NCBI GenBank assembly: GCA_014859375.1
Contig: JACUUH010000017.1
Coordinates: 1-41,060, forward strand
DNA: 41,060 nt
Source of the DNA: Gammaproteobacteria bacterium
Lineage (GTDB): Bacteria; Pseudomonadota; Gammaproteobacteria; Nitrosococcales; Methylophagaceae
Direction of reading: 5' to 3'
Shown here: positions 18,116-28,278 of the stretch, piece after piece
Position numbering within the stretch: the first letter of the stretch is position 1
Layout: each line of letters begins with the position of its first letter
Notes under the pieces: model-generated
The model's input: the letters and a program-made list of their open reading frames with translations, nothing else
Database searches by the model: none
Told to the model about the DNA's origin: nothing
Made by a program: the position numbers and the translations under genes

Positions 18116-18127
18116 GTACCTTGGTAC
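18116..18127. promoter_or_regulatory. 12-bp palindrome upstream of the RTX gene
   Basis: GTACC-TT-GGTAC is a 12-bp perfect palindrome about 96 bases before the RTX start codon. A second inverted repeat, AATGGAT-N6-ATCCATT, lies at 18054-18073. Either could be an operator, but no regulator family can be named from the sequence. Confidence 0.35.
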
Positions 18128-18143
18128 TAATTTGAAGCTTGGT

Positions 18144-18169
18144 TGTGATTTAGATCACATTTTTGTGAT
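18144..18169. promoter_or_regulatory. CRP-type operator array upstream of the RTX gene
   Basis: TGTGA-TTTAGA-TCACA at 18144-18159 is a perfect match to the core of the CRP consensus. A further half-site TGTGAT follows at 18164-18169. The three half-sites start at 18144, 18154 and 18164, exactly 10 bp apart and in alternating orientation. The only intact gene that could use the site is the RTX adhesin, whose start codon is about 125 bases away. It is a sequence match only; whether the host has CRP or a relative such as Vfr cannot be seen here. Confidence 0.6.
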
Positions 18170-18183
18170 TGATGGGGCCAATT

Positions 18184-18363
18184 GTTGGATTAAAATCCAA
18201 CCTACGGGGTATAGCCATGTGGGTCGGGTTTTAACCCGACAACCCCGACATTGCCCCCCCCCGGGAGCGTGGGAACGAGGCAAAGTTCCGTGTATCCCAA
18301 TTGTTGGAATAAAGTCCAACCCACGGTGCATATCGGCTTTAGTTTGTTGGGTTGAAACCCAAC
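18184..18363. repeat. cluster of intergenic palindromic repeats
   Basis: Four related hairpins lie within 180 bases: GTTGGAT-TAAA-ATCCAAC (18184-18201), GTCGGGTT-TT-AACCCGAC (18223-18240), GTTGGA-N6-TCCAAC (18303-18320) and GTTGGGTT-GA-AACCCAAC (18346-18363). Most are followed by CCTACGG or CCCAC. Between the second and third lie nine C in a row (18254-18262) and GGGAGCGTGGGAACGAG (18263-18279), a motif I recall from intergenic repeats of other gammaproteobacteria. Spacing is irregular and units diverge, so this is not CRISPR. No gene is visible among them. Confidence 0.75.
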
Positions 18364-18380
18364 CCACAAGTTGGGCTGTT

Positions 18381-18720
18381 TTATAATTTCGGTTGATCAA
18401 CCATGATAAATGATGAAGCAAAGCGATTTAGCATGTCTGTAACGAGTTTTTTAGGCAACAATGCTTCGCCGTCATCAACTACACGTATTGCTTTTCTAAC
18501 ATGAGCCACTATTCTGGTGTTAAATAACCTCGTGCTTTAAATCCTGAATTTTGCAACATTTCAAATGTTGATTTTTGCTCAACAAGAATCAAGCTTCGTG
18601 CATGGGGATGACGTTTATTTAAAACATGACTCAACATTATCAACCGTACCCGCTAAAGTCGATGGTTTGACTTCTGTCAGATTGAGGTTGCTATACGGTG
18701 CTAATGTTGCAACATGCGCT
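18381..18720 (-). pseudogene. remnant of a NarL/LuxR-type response regulator
   Basis: Read on the minus strand, the pieces ARSLILVEQKSTFEMLQNSG and FKARGYLTPE are followed after a frameshift by VAHVRKAIRVVDDGEALLP and KKLVTDMLNRFASS, then a stop at 18381-18383. The pattern fits the end of a receiver domain (GARGYL plus a last helix) and the linker of NarL-type regulators (KAIRVVxxGEALLP). The DNA-binding domain is missing and the palindrome cluster begins just beyond. Upstream reading frames are also broken. The assignment rests on my reading of the linker pattern and could be wrong. The remaining 18021-18143 and 18721-18752 hold no gene. Confidence 0.4.
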
Positions 18721-18752
18721 GAGGGTGCATTACTGACTATATGTTACATTTA

Positions 18753-20284
<1,532 letters not shown>

Positions 20285-20289
20285 TTAAA

Positions 20290-22734
20290 TTAAAAATTCA
20301 ATGTCAGCGTTGGTTTAACTTGTAACATTTGTTGCTTAAATTGTTGCTGAATATAGTGTAGATTTTCTAGTGTATCAGCTTCAAAACGGAGACTGATGCC
20401 AGGCACTGTATTTGAAGCCCTAACCAAACCCCAACCGTTGGCATATTCTGCTCTAATACCATCAATCAATGTTACCTGAGCGCCTGTAAAATCGGCTTCA
20501 GACGCTAATTGTGCCATAAAGACATGGTTTTCACCTTCAGCCATCTCGATCACTATCTCAGGTGTGTTTTCGTGATTGGGTATCGCTGCAAAAACTTCAG
20601 TTGGTGTGCGTTCCAAGGGATCACTTGCCAGCAATTCTAACAATCTAGCCGCGGCATATAAACCATCATCAAATCCAAACCAGCGCTCTTTAAAGAAAAT
20701 ATGACCACTCATTTCACCTGCTAATTGGGCATTTATTTCTCGCATTTTATTTTTGATAATAGAATGGCCTGAAGGTGACATCACGGCCTCACCACCCGCT
20801 CGCATAATACTATCCGCCAAACTAGTTGAGCTTTTAACATCATAGATAATCGTTGCGGCAGGTTGTCGAGATAGAACGTCTTGGGCAAACATGATCATGA
20901 GACGATCAGGCCAAATTACATGGCCGCTTGCATCAACAACACCGAGGCGATCACCATCACCATCAAATGCAATACCTAATTCCGCATCATAGTAGTCAAC
21001 CGCTTTGATTAAGTCATGCAAATTTTCTAGCTGTGACGGGTTAGGGTGATGATTTGGGAAAGTACCATCAACCTCGCAGTTCAGCTCTATCACATCGCAA
21101 CCGAGTTCCTGTAGTAATCGAGGTGCAATAAGACCTGCAACGCCATTGCCAGCATCCACAACGACTTTTACTGATCTCGATAATCTAACGTCACCCACGA
21201 CACGTTTGACATAATCATCGACAATATCTGCCGTACTTTTTGAGCCAGTACCGCTGACAAAATTACCTTGTTGGATACGCTGGTAGAGTCCTTTAAGTTC
21301 ATCACCGGCAAGATTATCGCCATCTAACAAGATTTTTAAGCCATTATAATCGGCAGGATTATGGCTCCCCGTCACCATAACGCCAGATTGTGTGCCCAAT
21401 TGTTCGCAAGCAAAATACATCAGGGGTGTTGCTGTTTGACCAATATCGACCACCTCACATCCTGTTGAAACAAGTCCTTCAACAAGTGCTTTAGACAGAC
21501 TCTCGCTCGATAAACGGCCATCACGCGCAACAACCAGTCGTTTTTTACTTCGATTTTGGGCTTCACTGCCTATTGCCTGACCAAGTAATTTAACTGTACT
21601 TTCATTGATATTTGTTCCAACTATTCCCCTAATATCATAGGCTTTGAAAATAGCGGGATCGATCGCGATTTCTTGTGGTTTTTGAAAGACTGTTTCAACG
21701 GGTTCAGGGGGTATTTCTAGTGGTGATAAGGTTTGTTTTTTTTGTATTTCCGCTTTGTTAGGTGTCGCGATCATTTGATGACCTAAGGTTTGCACCTCAT
21801 CAATCACATCTTGGAAGACGCTATGAGCCAAATGATATTTGGGCTTTAACTTAGAAGACTGCAAGTCTTTTACAGCTTGTCGCAATGAACAAGCGTCGGC
21901 TCTAAGCAATAAGGATTGCCATAGTTCACGCAACACTATAATCAAAAATACACTTGCTACAACAATCGTCATCACTAGCCAAGATGTTGCAGATGAGTCG
22001 GTCGCTTTTGACCAATACACCACTTGCCAATGCGTGTTGGCGATTGTTTGAGTAAATAACGGCTTGGTTTGTTTTAAACCGGCATCACCTTGACTTGCGA
22101 ATGTAACAGCGGCCTGTTTGGTTTTTTGTTGCAGTTCAACGTAGCCACTAAAACCATGCTCTTTTAGGATTAAGTTAGTAATAAGCTCTGGTTTAAGCGC
22201 AACGACCAACACGCCTTTGACTTGATCTGAACTATCGACAATACGCTGGGCTAGTAACACATGCGCTTTATCTGTTGCTATCGACAGCATCGCAATATCC
22301 GCATGACCATCTTGCTTGGCCTGACGCAAGCTTGTCAGTGTTGCAAAACTGATTGGTAAACAGGCATTGTCATCAGGTTGGTCAACATCAGCATTAAACA
22401 AACACACGGTTTGTGCCTGAGGTAATGCGAACTTAAGTGCAGTTTGTTGAGCTTGGATCTGAGCGACATCATTATCCGTCATCGCCGCTATCAATTGTGG
22501 AGATTGAGCCAATGATGCCATTTGACTATTTAGAGCGCTAACATGTTGAGTCACTGTCTCGACAATCATGTTGGCGATCTGCTGTTGAAATTGATTTTTT
22601 ATCTCAGATTGTTCGCTAGATAACTGCTGTGCTTGCCATGAAAAACCAGAAAACACGGCTAATCCAATCAGTATTAGCGATAATAAGGCAATGGGCTTGC
22701 CTCCAATGCGCACAGCCAACAGCATTAACTTCAT
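20290..22734 (-). CDS. algC: phosphomannomutase/phosphoglucomutase AlgC with membrane-bound N-terminal half
   Basis: The C-terminal half, about 358-814, is a complete alpha-D-phosphohexomutase that interconverts mannose- or glucose-1- and 6-phosphates for polysaccharide and LPS precursors. The phosphoserine is Ser457 in VTGSHNPADYNG. The metal loop FDGDGDRLG and the sugar loop GEMSGHIFF follow. The first half has two membrane helices, about 14-31 and 252-268, around a region of about 220 residues that should lie in the periplasm, resembling a double-helix sensor module. I start at 22734 because AAAGGGGA stands just before that ATG; a longer frame to 22833 would overlap dut. Longer AlgC forms are, as I recall, annotated in some Pseudomonas genomes. 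Confidence 0.92.
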   Translation of the reverse strand: MKLMLLAVRIGGKPIALLSLILIGLAVFSGFSWQAQQLSSEQSEIKNQFQQQIANMIVETVTQHVSALNSQMASLAQSPQLIAAMTDNDVAQIQAQQTALKFALPQAQTVCLFNADVDQPDDNACLPISFATLTSLRQAKQDGHADIAMLSIATDKAHVLLAQRIVDSSDQVKGVLVVALKPELITNLILKEHGFSGYVELQQKTKQAAVTFASQGDAGLKQTKPLFTQTIANTHWQVVYWSKATDSSATSWLVMTIVVASVFLIIVLRELWQSLLLRADACSLRQAVKDLQSSKLKPKYHLAHSVFQDVIDEVQTLGHQMIATPNKAEIQKKQTLSPLEIPPEPVETVFQKPQEIAIDPAIFKAYDIRGIVGTNINESTVKLLGQAIGSEAQNRSKKRLVVARDGRLSSESLSKALVEGLVSTGCEVVDIGQTATPLMYFACEQLGTQSGVMVTGSHNPADYNGLKILLDGDNLAGDELKGLYQRIQQGNFVSGTGSKSTADIVDDYVKRVVGDVRLSRSVKVVVDAGNGVAGLIAPRLLQELGCDVIELNCEVDGTFPNHHPNPSQLENLHDLIKAVDYYDAELGIAFDGDGDRLGVVDASGHVIWPDRLMIMFAQDVLSRQPAATIIYDVKSSTSLADSIMRAGGEAVMSPSGHSIIKNKMREINAQLAGEMSGHIFFKERWFGFDDGLYAAARLLELLASDPLERTPTEVFAAIPNHENTPEIVIEMAEGENHVFMAQLASEADFTGAQVTLIDGIRAEYANGWGLVRASNTVPGISLRFEADTLENLHYIQQQFKQQMLQVKPTLTLNF

Positions 22735-22762
22735 AGTTTCCCCTTTACTATTTTTGTCGATT

Positions 22763-23218
22763 TTAGTGGCGGCCGGTATGTCCAAATCCACCTGATCCTC
22801 GTTCTGAGCTAGTGAATTGTTCAACCCGTTCAAAGCCTACCTGTACAACAGGAATAAAGACCATTTGAGCCAGTCTTTCACCAACTACAATCTCAAACTC
22901 GGTTTGGCCGCGATTCCAGCACGATACAAATAGTTGACCTTGATAATCGCTATCGATCAGGCCGACTAAATTACCTAATACGATACCGTGTTTATGACCT
23001 AAACCAGAGCGAGGCAATATCACTGCTGCAAGTGAAGGATCGTCTATATGTATAGCTAAGCCAGTTGGTACTAATACCGTTTCACCCGGTGCCAACATAA
23101 TATTTTGGTCAAGACAGGCACGTAAATCTAGTCCAGCAGAACCAGCGGTAGCATAATCAGGTAGCTCAATCGTATCGCCCAATCGTGAATCAAGTACTTT
23201 GAGTTGAATTTTTTGCAT
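22763..23218 (-). CDS. dut: dUTP diphosphatase
   Basis: This trimeric dUTPase hydrolyses dUTP to dUMP and keeps uracil out of DNA. All five motifs are present: [40 protein letters not shown] and the C-terminal glycine-rich arm [15 protein letters not shown]. Length 151 equals the E. coli protein. It overlaps the coaBC end by 29 bases, so translation is likely coupled. Confidence 0.98.
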   Translation of the reverse strand: MQKIQLKVLDSRLGDTIELPDYATAGSAGLDLRACLDQNIMLAPGETVLVPTGLAIHIDDPSLAAVILPRSGLGHKHGIVLGNLVGLIDSDYQGQLFVSCWNRGQTEFEIVVGERLAQMVFIPVVQVGFERVEQFTSSERGSGGFGHTGRH

Positions 23219-24410
23219 AAAATCGCTCGATAATTAACGTCATTAAATCTCGTGCCAATTGCGTTTTATTCGCTAATGGCAATGTCTGTGAACCTTGCGA
23301 CCAAAATACGTCCAAGGCATTGTTATCAACAGCAAAGCCAAGTCCTTCACCCACTTGATTTGCCGCTATCATATCTAATTTTTTAGTGTGTAACTTAGTC
23401 TTGGCATAATCAGCAACATGATCGGTTTCAGCTGCAAAACCGACAATAAATGGAACACGTTCCAGTTTAGCCACGTCAGATACGATATCTATCGTAGGCA
23501 CTAATTCTAGTTGTAAGTTATCCGTTTGTGTTTTTTTAATCTTATTATCAGCTACGGATAGTGGTCTAAAATCTGCCACCGCTGCAGATGCGATAAAAAT
23601 ATCGGCCGAAGCAACAGAGGCCATTACCTGCTCATGCATTTGTGCGGCAGTTTCAACATTTATCCGCTCAACGCCTTGCGGTGTTGTCAAATGGACAGGG
23701 CCTGCTATCAAAACTACATTTGCCCCAGCTTCTTTTGCTGCCTTGGCTACAGCAAATCCCATCTTACCTGAGCTGCGGTTGCCAATAAATCTTACCGGAT
23801 CAATCGGTTCATAGGTTGGCCCAGCGCTAATCACAACTTTTTTACCCTGGAGCTTTAATGGCATCATTAACTGAGCTAATTGTACAATGATTGCCATTGG
23901 CTCTAATAATCGTCCTTCGCCTTGTTCTCCACAGGCTTGATCACCGCTGGCTGGACCTAAAACATAAACACCTCGTCTCATCAATGTGTCCAAGTTAGCT
24001 TGGGTTGCCTCATTCGCCCACATTTTATTATTCATAGCAGGTGCAACAGCAAGTGGGGACTCACTCGCCAAACATAAAGAAGACAATAAATCATCAGCCC
24101 GGCCATGTGCTAGTCTCGCAATCGTATTGGCACTGGCTGGCGCAATCACTATCCAGTCTGCCCAGCGTGCAAGTTTGATATGGCCCATTGCCGATTCTTG
24201 ATCGGCATCTAGCAATTCAATCGCAACTGGCTGTCCACTCAATGTTTGCAAGGTTAGCGGTGTGATAAATTGACATGCTGCTTTTGTCATAACAACACGC
24301 ACATCAGCTCCCAGCTCTTTCATCCGCCGAATTAATTCAGCAGATTTATAGGCAGCAATACTGCCGGTGACACCTAAGACGATTTTTTTGCGAAGCACTG
24401 TTTCATGCAT
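23190..24410 (-). CDS. coaBC: bifunctional CoaBC: phosphopantothenoylcysteine synthetase/decarboxylase
   Basis: CoaBC joins cysteine to 4'-phosphopantothenate and then decarboxylates the product in coenzyme A synthesis. The N-terminal FMN-dependent CoaC part begins [20 protein letters not shown] and has [22 protein letters not shown] and the catalytic [10 protein letters not shown]. The C-terminal CoaB part contains [20 protein letters not shown] and the lysine-rich [11 protein letters not shown] start at the ATG at 24410 because AGGTGA lies 9 bases before it; the frame could extend to a GTG at 24422. The start overlaps the end of the YihY-family gene. Confidence 0.96.
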   Translation of the reverse strand: MHETVLRKKIVLGVTGSIAAYKSAELIRRMKELGADVRVVMTKAACQFITPLTLQTLSGQPVAIELLDADQESAMGHIKLARWADWIVIAPASANTIARLAHGRADDLLSSLCLASESPLAVAPAMNNKMWANEATQANLDTLMRRGVYVLGPASGDQACGEQGEGRLLEPMAIIVQLAQLMMPLKLQGKKVVISAGPTYEPIDPVRFIGNRSSGKMGFAVAKAAKEAGANVVLIAGPVHLTTPQGVERINVETAAQMHEQVMASVASADIFIASAAVADFRPLSVADNKIKKTQTDNLQLELVPTIDIVSDVAKLERVPFIVGFAAETDHVADYAKTKLHTKKLDMIAANQVGEGLGFAVDNNALDVFWSQGSQTLPLANKTQLARDLMTLIIERFYAKNSTQST

Positions 24411-25740
24411 GTTGATTTTCACCTATAGCTAGTTGACGTAATGTCATGCCATCTAACTGTTCTAATTGGCTAGTCTCGAGTTTGTTCATTACCGAATTGA
24501 TACTGGCATCAGCCGTACTGATATCAACGATTAAATCTGACTCTTCAGCCGACCGTAAACAATCAAGAATGGCGTTGACCGTAATCATGGCAATATCTTG
24601 CGCTGGTTGAAAAGCAATATGGTCACCCGCTATTTCTGCAATAAAATGATGTTCTTGCAAAATACTTAATAATCGTTGCAAATTGGCATCATCCAATCTG
24701 GTTTTTTGCTCCAATTCAGCTATCGTCATCGCTGGTTTTTGTTGGTAAAACTGTCGCGCAATCACCGTCATCAACCATAGACCTTCTTTTTCTCGAAGAC
24801 GGGGGCTGAGTACATAATTTTTACCACCCAATCTAACCAGCTTGGGATGCTGCAAATAAAATGCAACTTGTGATCCTGTTAGTAAAATAAGCCAGCCTAG
24901 ATATAACCAAATCATAAAGAAGAATAAAATGGCAAAACTCGAATAAATAGCCGTGTAATTCGAAGATGAAGCAACAAACGAGGCAAATATTTTACCTATC
25001 GTGATCCACAACACGCCAGCAACGGCAGCCCCCAACAATGCTGATAGCATTTCAACTCGGGTGTTAGGAATAAACATATACAAAAATGTAAATGCAATAA
25101 TAATCATCAAATACGGAATGGTTTTACTTATGATCAGTATTAAAGAACCAAATGGCTCAATTGCTTGTAGACTCTGAACAAGGTCGGCATTCATTGCGCT
25201 GGCAGCTAAACCTAAAGCCGTAAACACCAATAATGGCCCAATCAAGACCACACTTAGATAGTCAGTAAAACGACGGGCAAATGTTCTAGGACGCGTCACG
25301 CGCCAGACAAAATTAAAGGCATTTTCAATTTTCTGAACCAAAGCAATTATGGTGTAAAACAGCATGGTGACACCAAGCGAACCTAAAACACCAACCTTAA
25401 CGTTTTCAACAAATCCGATAATATTGCCAGCAATTTCTGGTCCTTTTGCACCCAGTGGTTCCAGAGCATGTAATAAAAATGGTTCTATTTGATTGTGCGC
25501 GCCAAACGCTTTTAACACCGAGAATGCAACCGCAATCAATGGCACTAACGACAATAAGGTTGTAAACACAAGGCTCATTGCTCGGAGATTTAATTCACCT
25601 TTGGCTAATTCTCTAATAACGATGTAGCTAACTCGAAGCGCGTTATGTAACCACCGTACAATAAAATGCGAATTTTCAGGCAAATCATGCCACAAGCTGA
25701 CTGTAAAGAAGTTTTTTAGTGTCGTAATCAAATCAAACAT
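24403..25740 (-). CDS. YihY/BrkB-family inner-membrane protein
   Basis: The protein has an N-terminal six-helix membrane domain of the YihY/virulence factor BrkB family. Clear segments include LVFTTLLSLVPLIAVAFSVL, LGVTMLFYTIIALVQKIENA and FLYMFIPNTRVEMLSALLGA. A cytosolic tail of about 150 residues ends in a winged-helix-like domain (MTIAELEQKTRLDDANLQRL, then LLSILQEHHFIAEIAGDHI). The E. coli member was once called ribonuclease BN in error, so no catalytic role should be assumed. Length 445 is long for the family because of the tail. It precedes coaBC with an 8-base overlap. Confidence 0.88.
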   Translation of the reverse strand: MFDLITTLKNFFTVSLWHDLPENSHFIVRWLHNALRVSYIVIRELAKGELNLRAMSLVFTTLLSLVPLIAVAFSVLKAFGAHNQIEPFLLHALEPLGAKGPEIAGNIIGFVENVKVGVLGSLGVTMLFYTIIALVQKIENAFNFVWRVTRPRTFARRFTDYLSVVLIGPLLVFTALGLAASAMNADLVQSLQAIEPFGSLILIISKTIPYLMIIIAFTFLYMFIPNTRVEMLSALLGAAVAGVLWITIGKIFASFVASSSNYTAIYSSFAILFFFMIWLYLGWLILLTGSQVAFYLQHPKLVRLGGKNYVLSPRLREKEGLWLMTVIARQFYQQKPAMTIAELEQKTRLDDANLQRLLSILQEHHFIAEIAGDHIAFQPAQDIAMITVNAILDCLRSAEESDLIVDISTADASINSVMNKLETSQLEQLDGMTLRQLAIGENQHA

Positions 25741-25785
25741 AACCGTCCTGTTACAGTGAAATCATCATGTGTAAATACTCACATA

Positions 25786-26544
25786 TTAAACTGGATTATC
25801 GATATCAATAAACTGGTGATTCAAATCAAAGCGTTGTGCAAGGTGTTCGCCCAAGGCTAAAACACCGTAACGTTCGGTAGCATGATGACCTGCGGCAAAA
25901 TAATTAATGCCTAATTCGCGCGCTAAATGCACTGTTTGTTCCGATATTTCACCACTTAAAAATGCATCCAGGCCTAACTCCGCAGCATGTTCGATGTAGC
26001 CTTGTGCCGCGCCTGTACACCATCCTAGTGTGGTTATAGGACGATTATGTGCCTGGATCACTTGTGGTTCTCGTCCCAATGTTTGCCGTAAATGATCGGT
26101 AAACTCCGGCACTGATTTTGGCTCCGCCAAACACCCACACAAGGCAATAGCGGGATCGCCTGTACCGACGATGCGACCATCGACTTCCAAACCTAATAAT
26201 TGTGACAATTGCGCATTATTTCCTAACGTCGGATGCGCATCCAGTGGCAAATGATAGGCAATTAAATTAACGTTATTGATCAACAACTGTTTTAAGCGTC
26301 GCTGTTTAATTCCGATAACACGGGGATCTTCACCCCGCCAGAAATAACCATGGTGTACTAATAAGGTATCAGCACCAAAATCTAACGCAGCCTCAATTAA
26401 ATCGAGGCTTGCAGTAACCCCACTAACCATATTTTCGATTTGCTCACTGCCAGCAATCTGTAGGCCATTAGGGCAATAATCATGGAACCGATTCGGCTCT
26501 AATAAAGTCTCAAGGTAGGACAGACATTCAGTTCGGGTTACCAT
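25786..26544 (-). CDS. Nif3-like dinuclear metal-centre protein (YbgI family)
   Basis: The family forms a ring-shaped hexamer with a two-metal site. It has been proposed to act as a hydrolase or as a GTP cyclohydrolase I type 2-like protein, but the substrate is uncertain. The metal ligands are seen in LLVHHGYFWRG and in GHHATERYG. YCPNGLQIAG near the N-terminus is the family's DYxPNGLQV block. I start at 26544: GGAAG lies upstream of that ATG and the family begins there, although the open frame reaches 26601. It is transcribed away from the DUF4126 gene, with about 57 bases between the two starts. Confidence 0.9.
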   Translation of the reverse strand: MVTRTECLSYLETLLEPNRFHDYCPNGLQIAGSEQIENMVSGVTASLDLIEAALDFGADTLLVHHGYFWRGEDPRVIGIKQRRLKQLLINNVNLIAYHLPLDAHPTLGNNAQLSQLLGLEVDGRIVGTGDPAIALCGCLAEPKSVPEFTDHLRQTLGREPQVIQAHNRPITTLGWCTGAAQGYIEHAAELGLDAFLSGEISEQTVHLARELGINYFAAGHHATERYGVLALGEHLAQRFDLNHQFIDIDNPV

Positions 26545-26601
26545 CTCACTACTTCCGTCAGTTGATAAAGCTGTCACTATAACAAACTGGAGATAAAACA
26601 A

Positions 26602-27267
26602 ATGGATGCAGTCAGTATTATTGCGCTCAGCATGGGCGCGGCATGGGCCAGCGGCATAAATCTCTATGCAACATTATTCATGTTAGGTTACATGGCAACA
26701 ACGGGTAATATTACGCTACCACAACAGCTGGAAGTGCTGACAAATCCAATGGTTATGACTGCTGCTGGCTTTATGTATTGTGTTGAATTTTTTGCTGACA
26801 AGATCCCCGGTGTTGATACCGGCTGGGATAGTATTCACACCTTTATTCGTATTCCAGCTGGCGCACTGTTAGCTGCCAGTGCGATTGGTGATGTAACACC
26901 TGCTGTTGAGCTGTCTGCAGCAATATTAGGCGGCTCTTTGGCAGCTGGCAGTCATATGACTAAAGCCGGCACCCGATTATTGATTAATACATCACCTGAA
27001 CCTGTTAGCAATTGGTCAGCCTCTATCAGTGAAGACTTATTGGTCATTGGCGGGCTATGGATGGCGCTGAATTACCCAGTGTTATTTATCATCGGTTTAA
27101 TTATGTTTATTGCATTGATGATATGGCTGTTGCCACGCATTTGGCAATTACTTACACGTGTATTTCGTAGAATAGGTAGCTGCTTAGGTTTATGTGACCC
27201 ACCTCAACCTGAGGTGTTAATGACCGATGAATCAAGAGAAAAAAACGTCAATCAAATCAAGACTTAG
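26602..27267 (+). CDS. DUF4126 membrane protein
   Basis: The 221-residue protein has several hydrophobic segments: about 5-30 (IIALSMGAAWASGINLYATLF), 50-65, 85-115 (ALLAASAIGDVTPAVELSAAI) and 150-180 (NYPVLFIIGLIMFIALMIWLL). The ASGINLYATLFMLGYMA start and the KAGTRLLINTSPEPVSNW block match what I recall of DUF4126. Function is unknown. GGAG lies 10 bases before the ATG. Its end overlaps the end of cheR, on the other strand, by 11 bases. Confidence 0.82.
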   Translation: MDAVSIIALSMGAAWASGINLYATLFMLGYMATTGNITLPQQLEVLTNPMVMTAAGFMYCVEFFADKIPGVDTGWDSIHTFIRIPAGALLAASAIGDVTPAVELSAAILGGSLAAGSHMTKAGTRLLINTSPEPVSNWSASISEDLLVIGGLWMALNYPVLFIIGLIMFIALMIWLLPRIWQLLTRVFRRIGSCLGLCDPPQPEVLMTDESREKNVNQIKT

Positions 27268-28093
27268 CTTTTAACCGATAAAATACACCGTGTGGACTGC
27301 GCACCATTTCAAATACGTCGGTATAGCCTGTTATGGTTTCAGATGCACCTAAGAACAAATAACCATCAGGGTTAAGTGCTAAAGCCATACGGTTAAGGAT
27401 GTCTGTTTTACGTTCAGCTGAAAAATAGATCAACACGTTACGGCAGAAAATAATATCAAACTTGCCTAATGACCCATAGCTTAATAGCAAGTTTTGTTCT
27501 CTAAAGCTAACGCGGCGTTTAACCTCATCACTGACCGTCCAGCGCTCACCAACTTGCCTAAAAAATAGCTGTTTTCGCTCTGGTGACAAGCCACGTCCAA
27601 GAATACCTTCTTCATATTCAGCTTGTTTTGCCTGATTAAGCATCGTCTTTGAAATATCGGTCGCCATGATTTGAGCGGTTGCCAGTCCGCTGGCAGCAGC
27701 CGTTTTGAGATATTCACTCAAGGCAATACTGATGGTGTAGGGTTCTTGACCAGAAGAACATGCCGATGACCAAATGCGGCACTGGCGTTTACCATCACGA
27801 TCCATTTCTGGAAAAACAACTTTTTGCAAGGCTTCGAATGGACTCCGATCACGAAACCAAGATGTTTCATTGGTTGTCATCGCATCAATTACGTCATCGC
27901 GTAATTGGCGAGGATGTCCTCGTTCTATCGCTGTCAACAACTCAGCTACACTCGCTATTTTTTCATCTCGCAATAGTTTAGTCAGGCGACTGGCAATTAA
28001 ATACTCTTTGCCATTACCCAGAATAATGCCGCAGGCTTGTTCCAGAAACAATTTGAATCGGTCGTAGTCTGATGGTGAGATAACTGGGTTCAT
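27257..28093 (-). CDS. cheR: chemotaxis protein methyltransferase CheR
   Basis: CheR methylates glutamates in the signalling helices of chemoreceptors with S-adenosylmethionine. The N-terminal helical domain contains LTKLLRDEKIASVAELL. The conserved TTNETSWFRD precedes the SAM fold. The SAM site has WSSACSSGQEPYTIS, ATDIS and FDIIFCRNVLIYF, ending LFLGASETI. Length is about 278. I start at the ATG at 28093; a GTG three codons upstream is possible. It stands alone, without other che genes, near the broken chemoreceptor at 29.1-31.0 kb. Confidence 0.95.
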   Translation of the reverse strand: MNPVISPSDYDRFKLFLEQACGIILGNGKEYLIASRLTKLLRDEKIASVAELLTAIERGHPRQLRDDVIDAMTTNETSWFRDRSPFEALQKVVFPEMDRDGKRQCRIWSSACSSGQEPYTISIALSEYLKTAAASGLATAQIMATDISKTMLNQAKQAEYEEGILGRGLSPERKQLFFRQVGERWTVSDEVKRRVSFREQNLLLSYGSLGKFDIIFCRNVLIYFSAERKTDILNRMALALNPDGYLFLGASETITGYTDVFEMVRSPHGVFYRLKAKS

Positions 28094-28278
28094 TTCTATC
28101 ACAAGTTGTTTTAATCTTCTTACCTAAGGGTAAGTCCTATAGAACATAGTTATACCTTAGAACACACATTTGAACAAACAGCATCATGTTCACTATTTAC
28201 TACTTTCAGCTTAGTATAGCGTCGTTATCACTGTCTACTTTAATCACACACCAACAACCCAGGATAATACCTAAACTA

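Noticed and set aside
18184-18363. Possible CRISPR array
   Set aside because: Units are diverged hairpins with irregular spacing and no constant spacer length; no cas genes are near.
17925-18386. 153-residue plus-strand frame over the adhesin start and the palindromes
   Set aside because: It runs through the adhesin N-terminus, the leader and the repeat cluster; the composition is not protein-like.
22735-22833. Longer algC start at 22833
   Set aside because: The extension overlaps dut by about 70 bases, while AAAGGGGA stands directly before the ATG at 22734.
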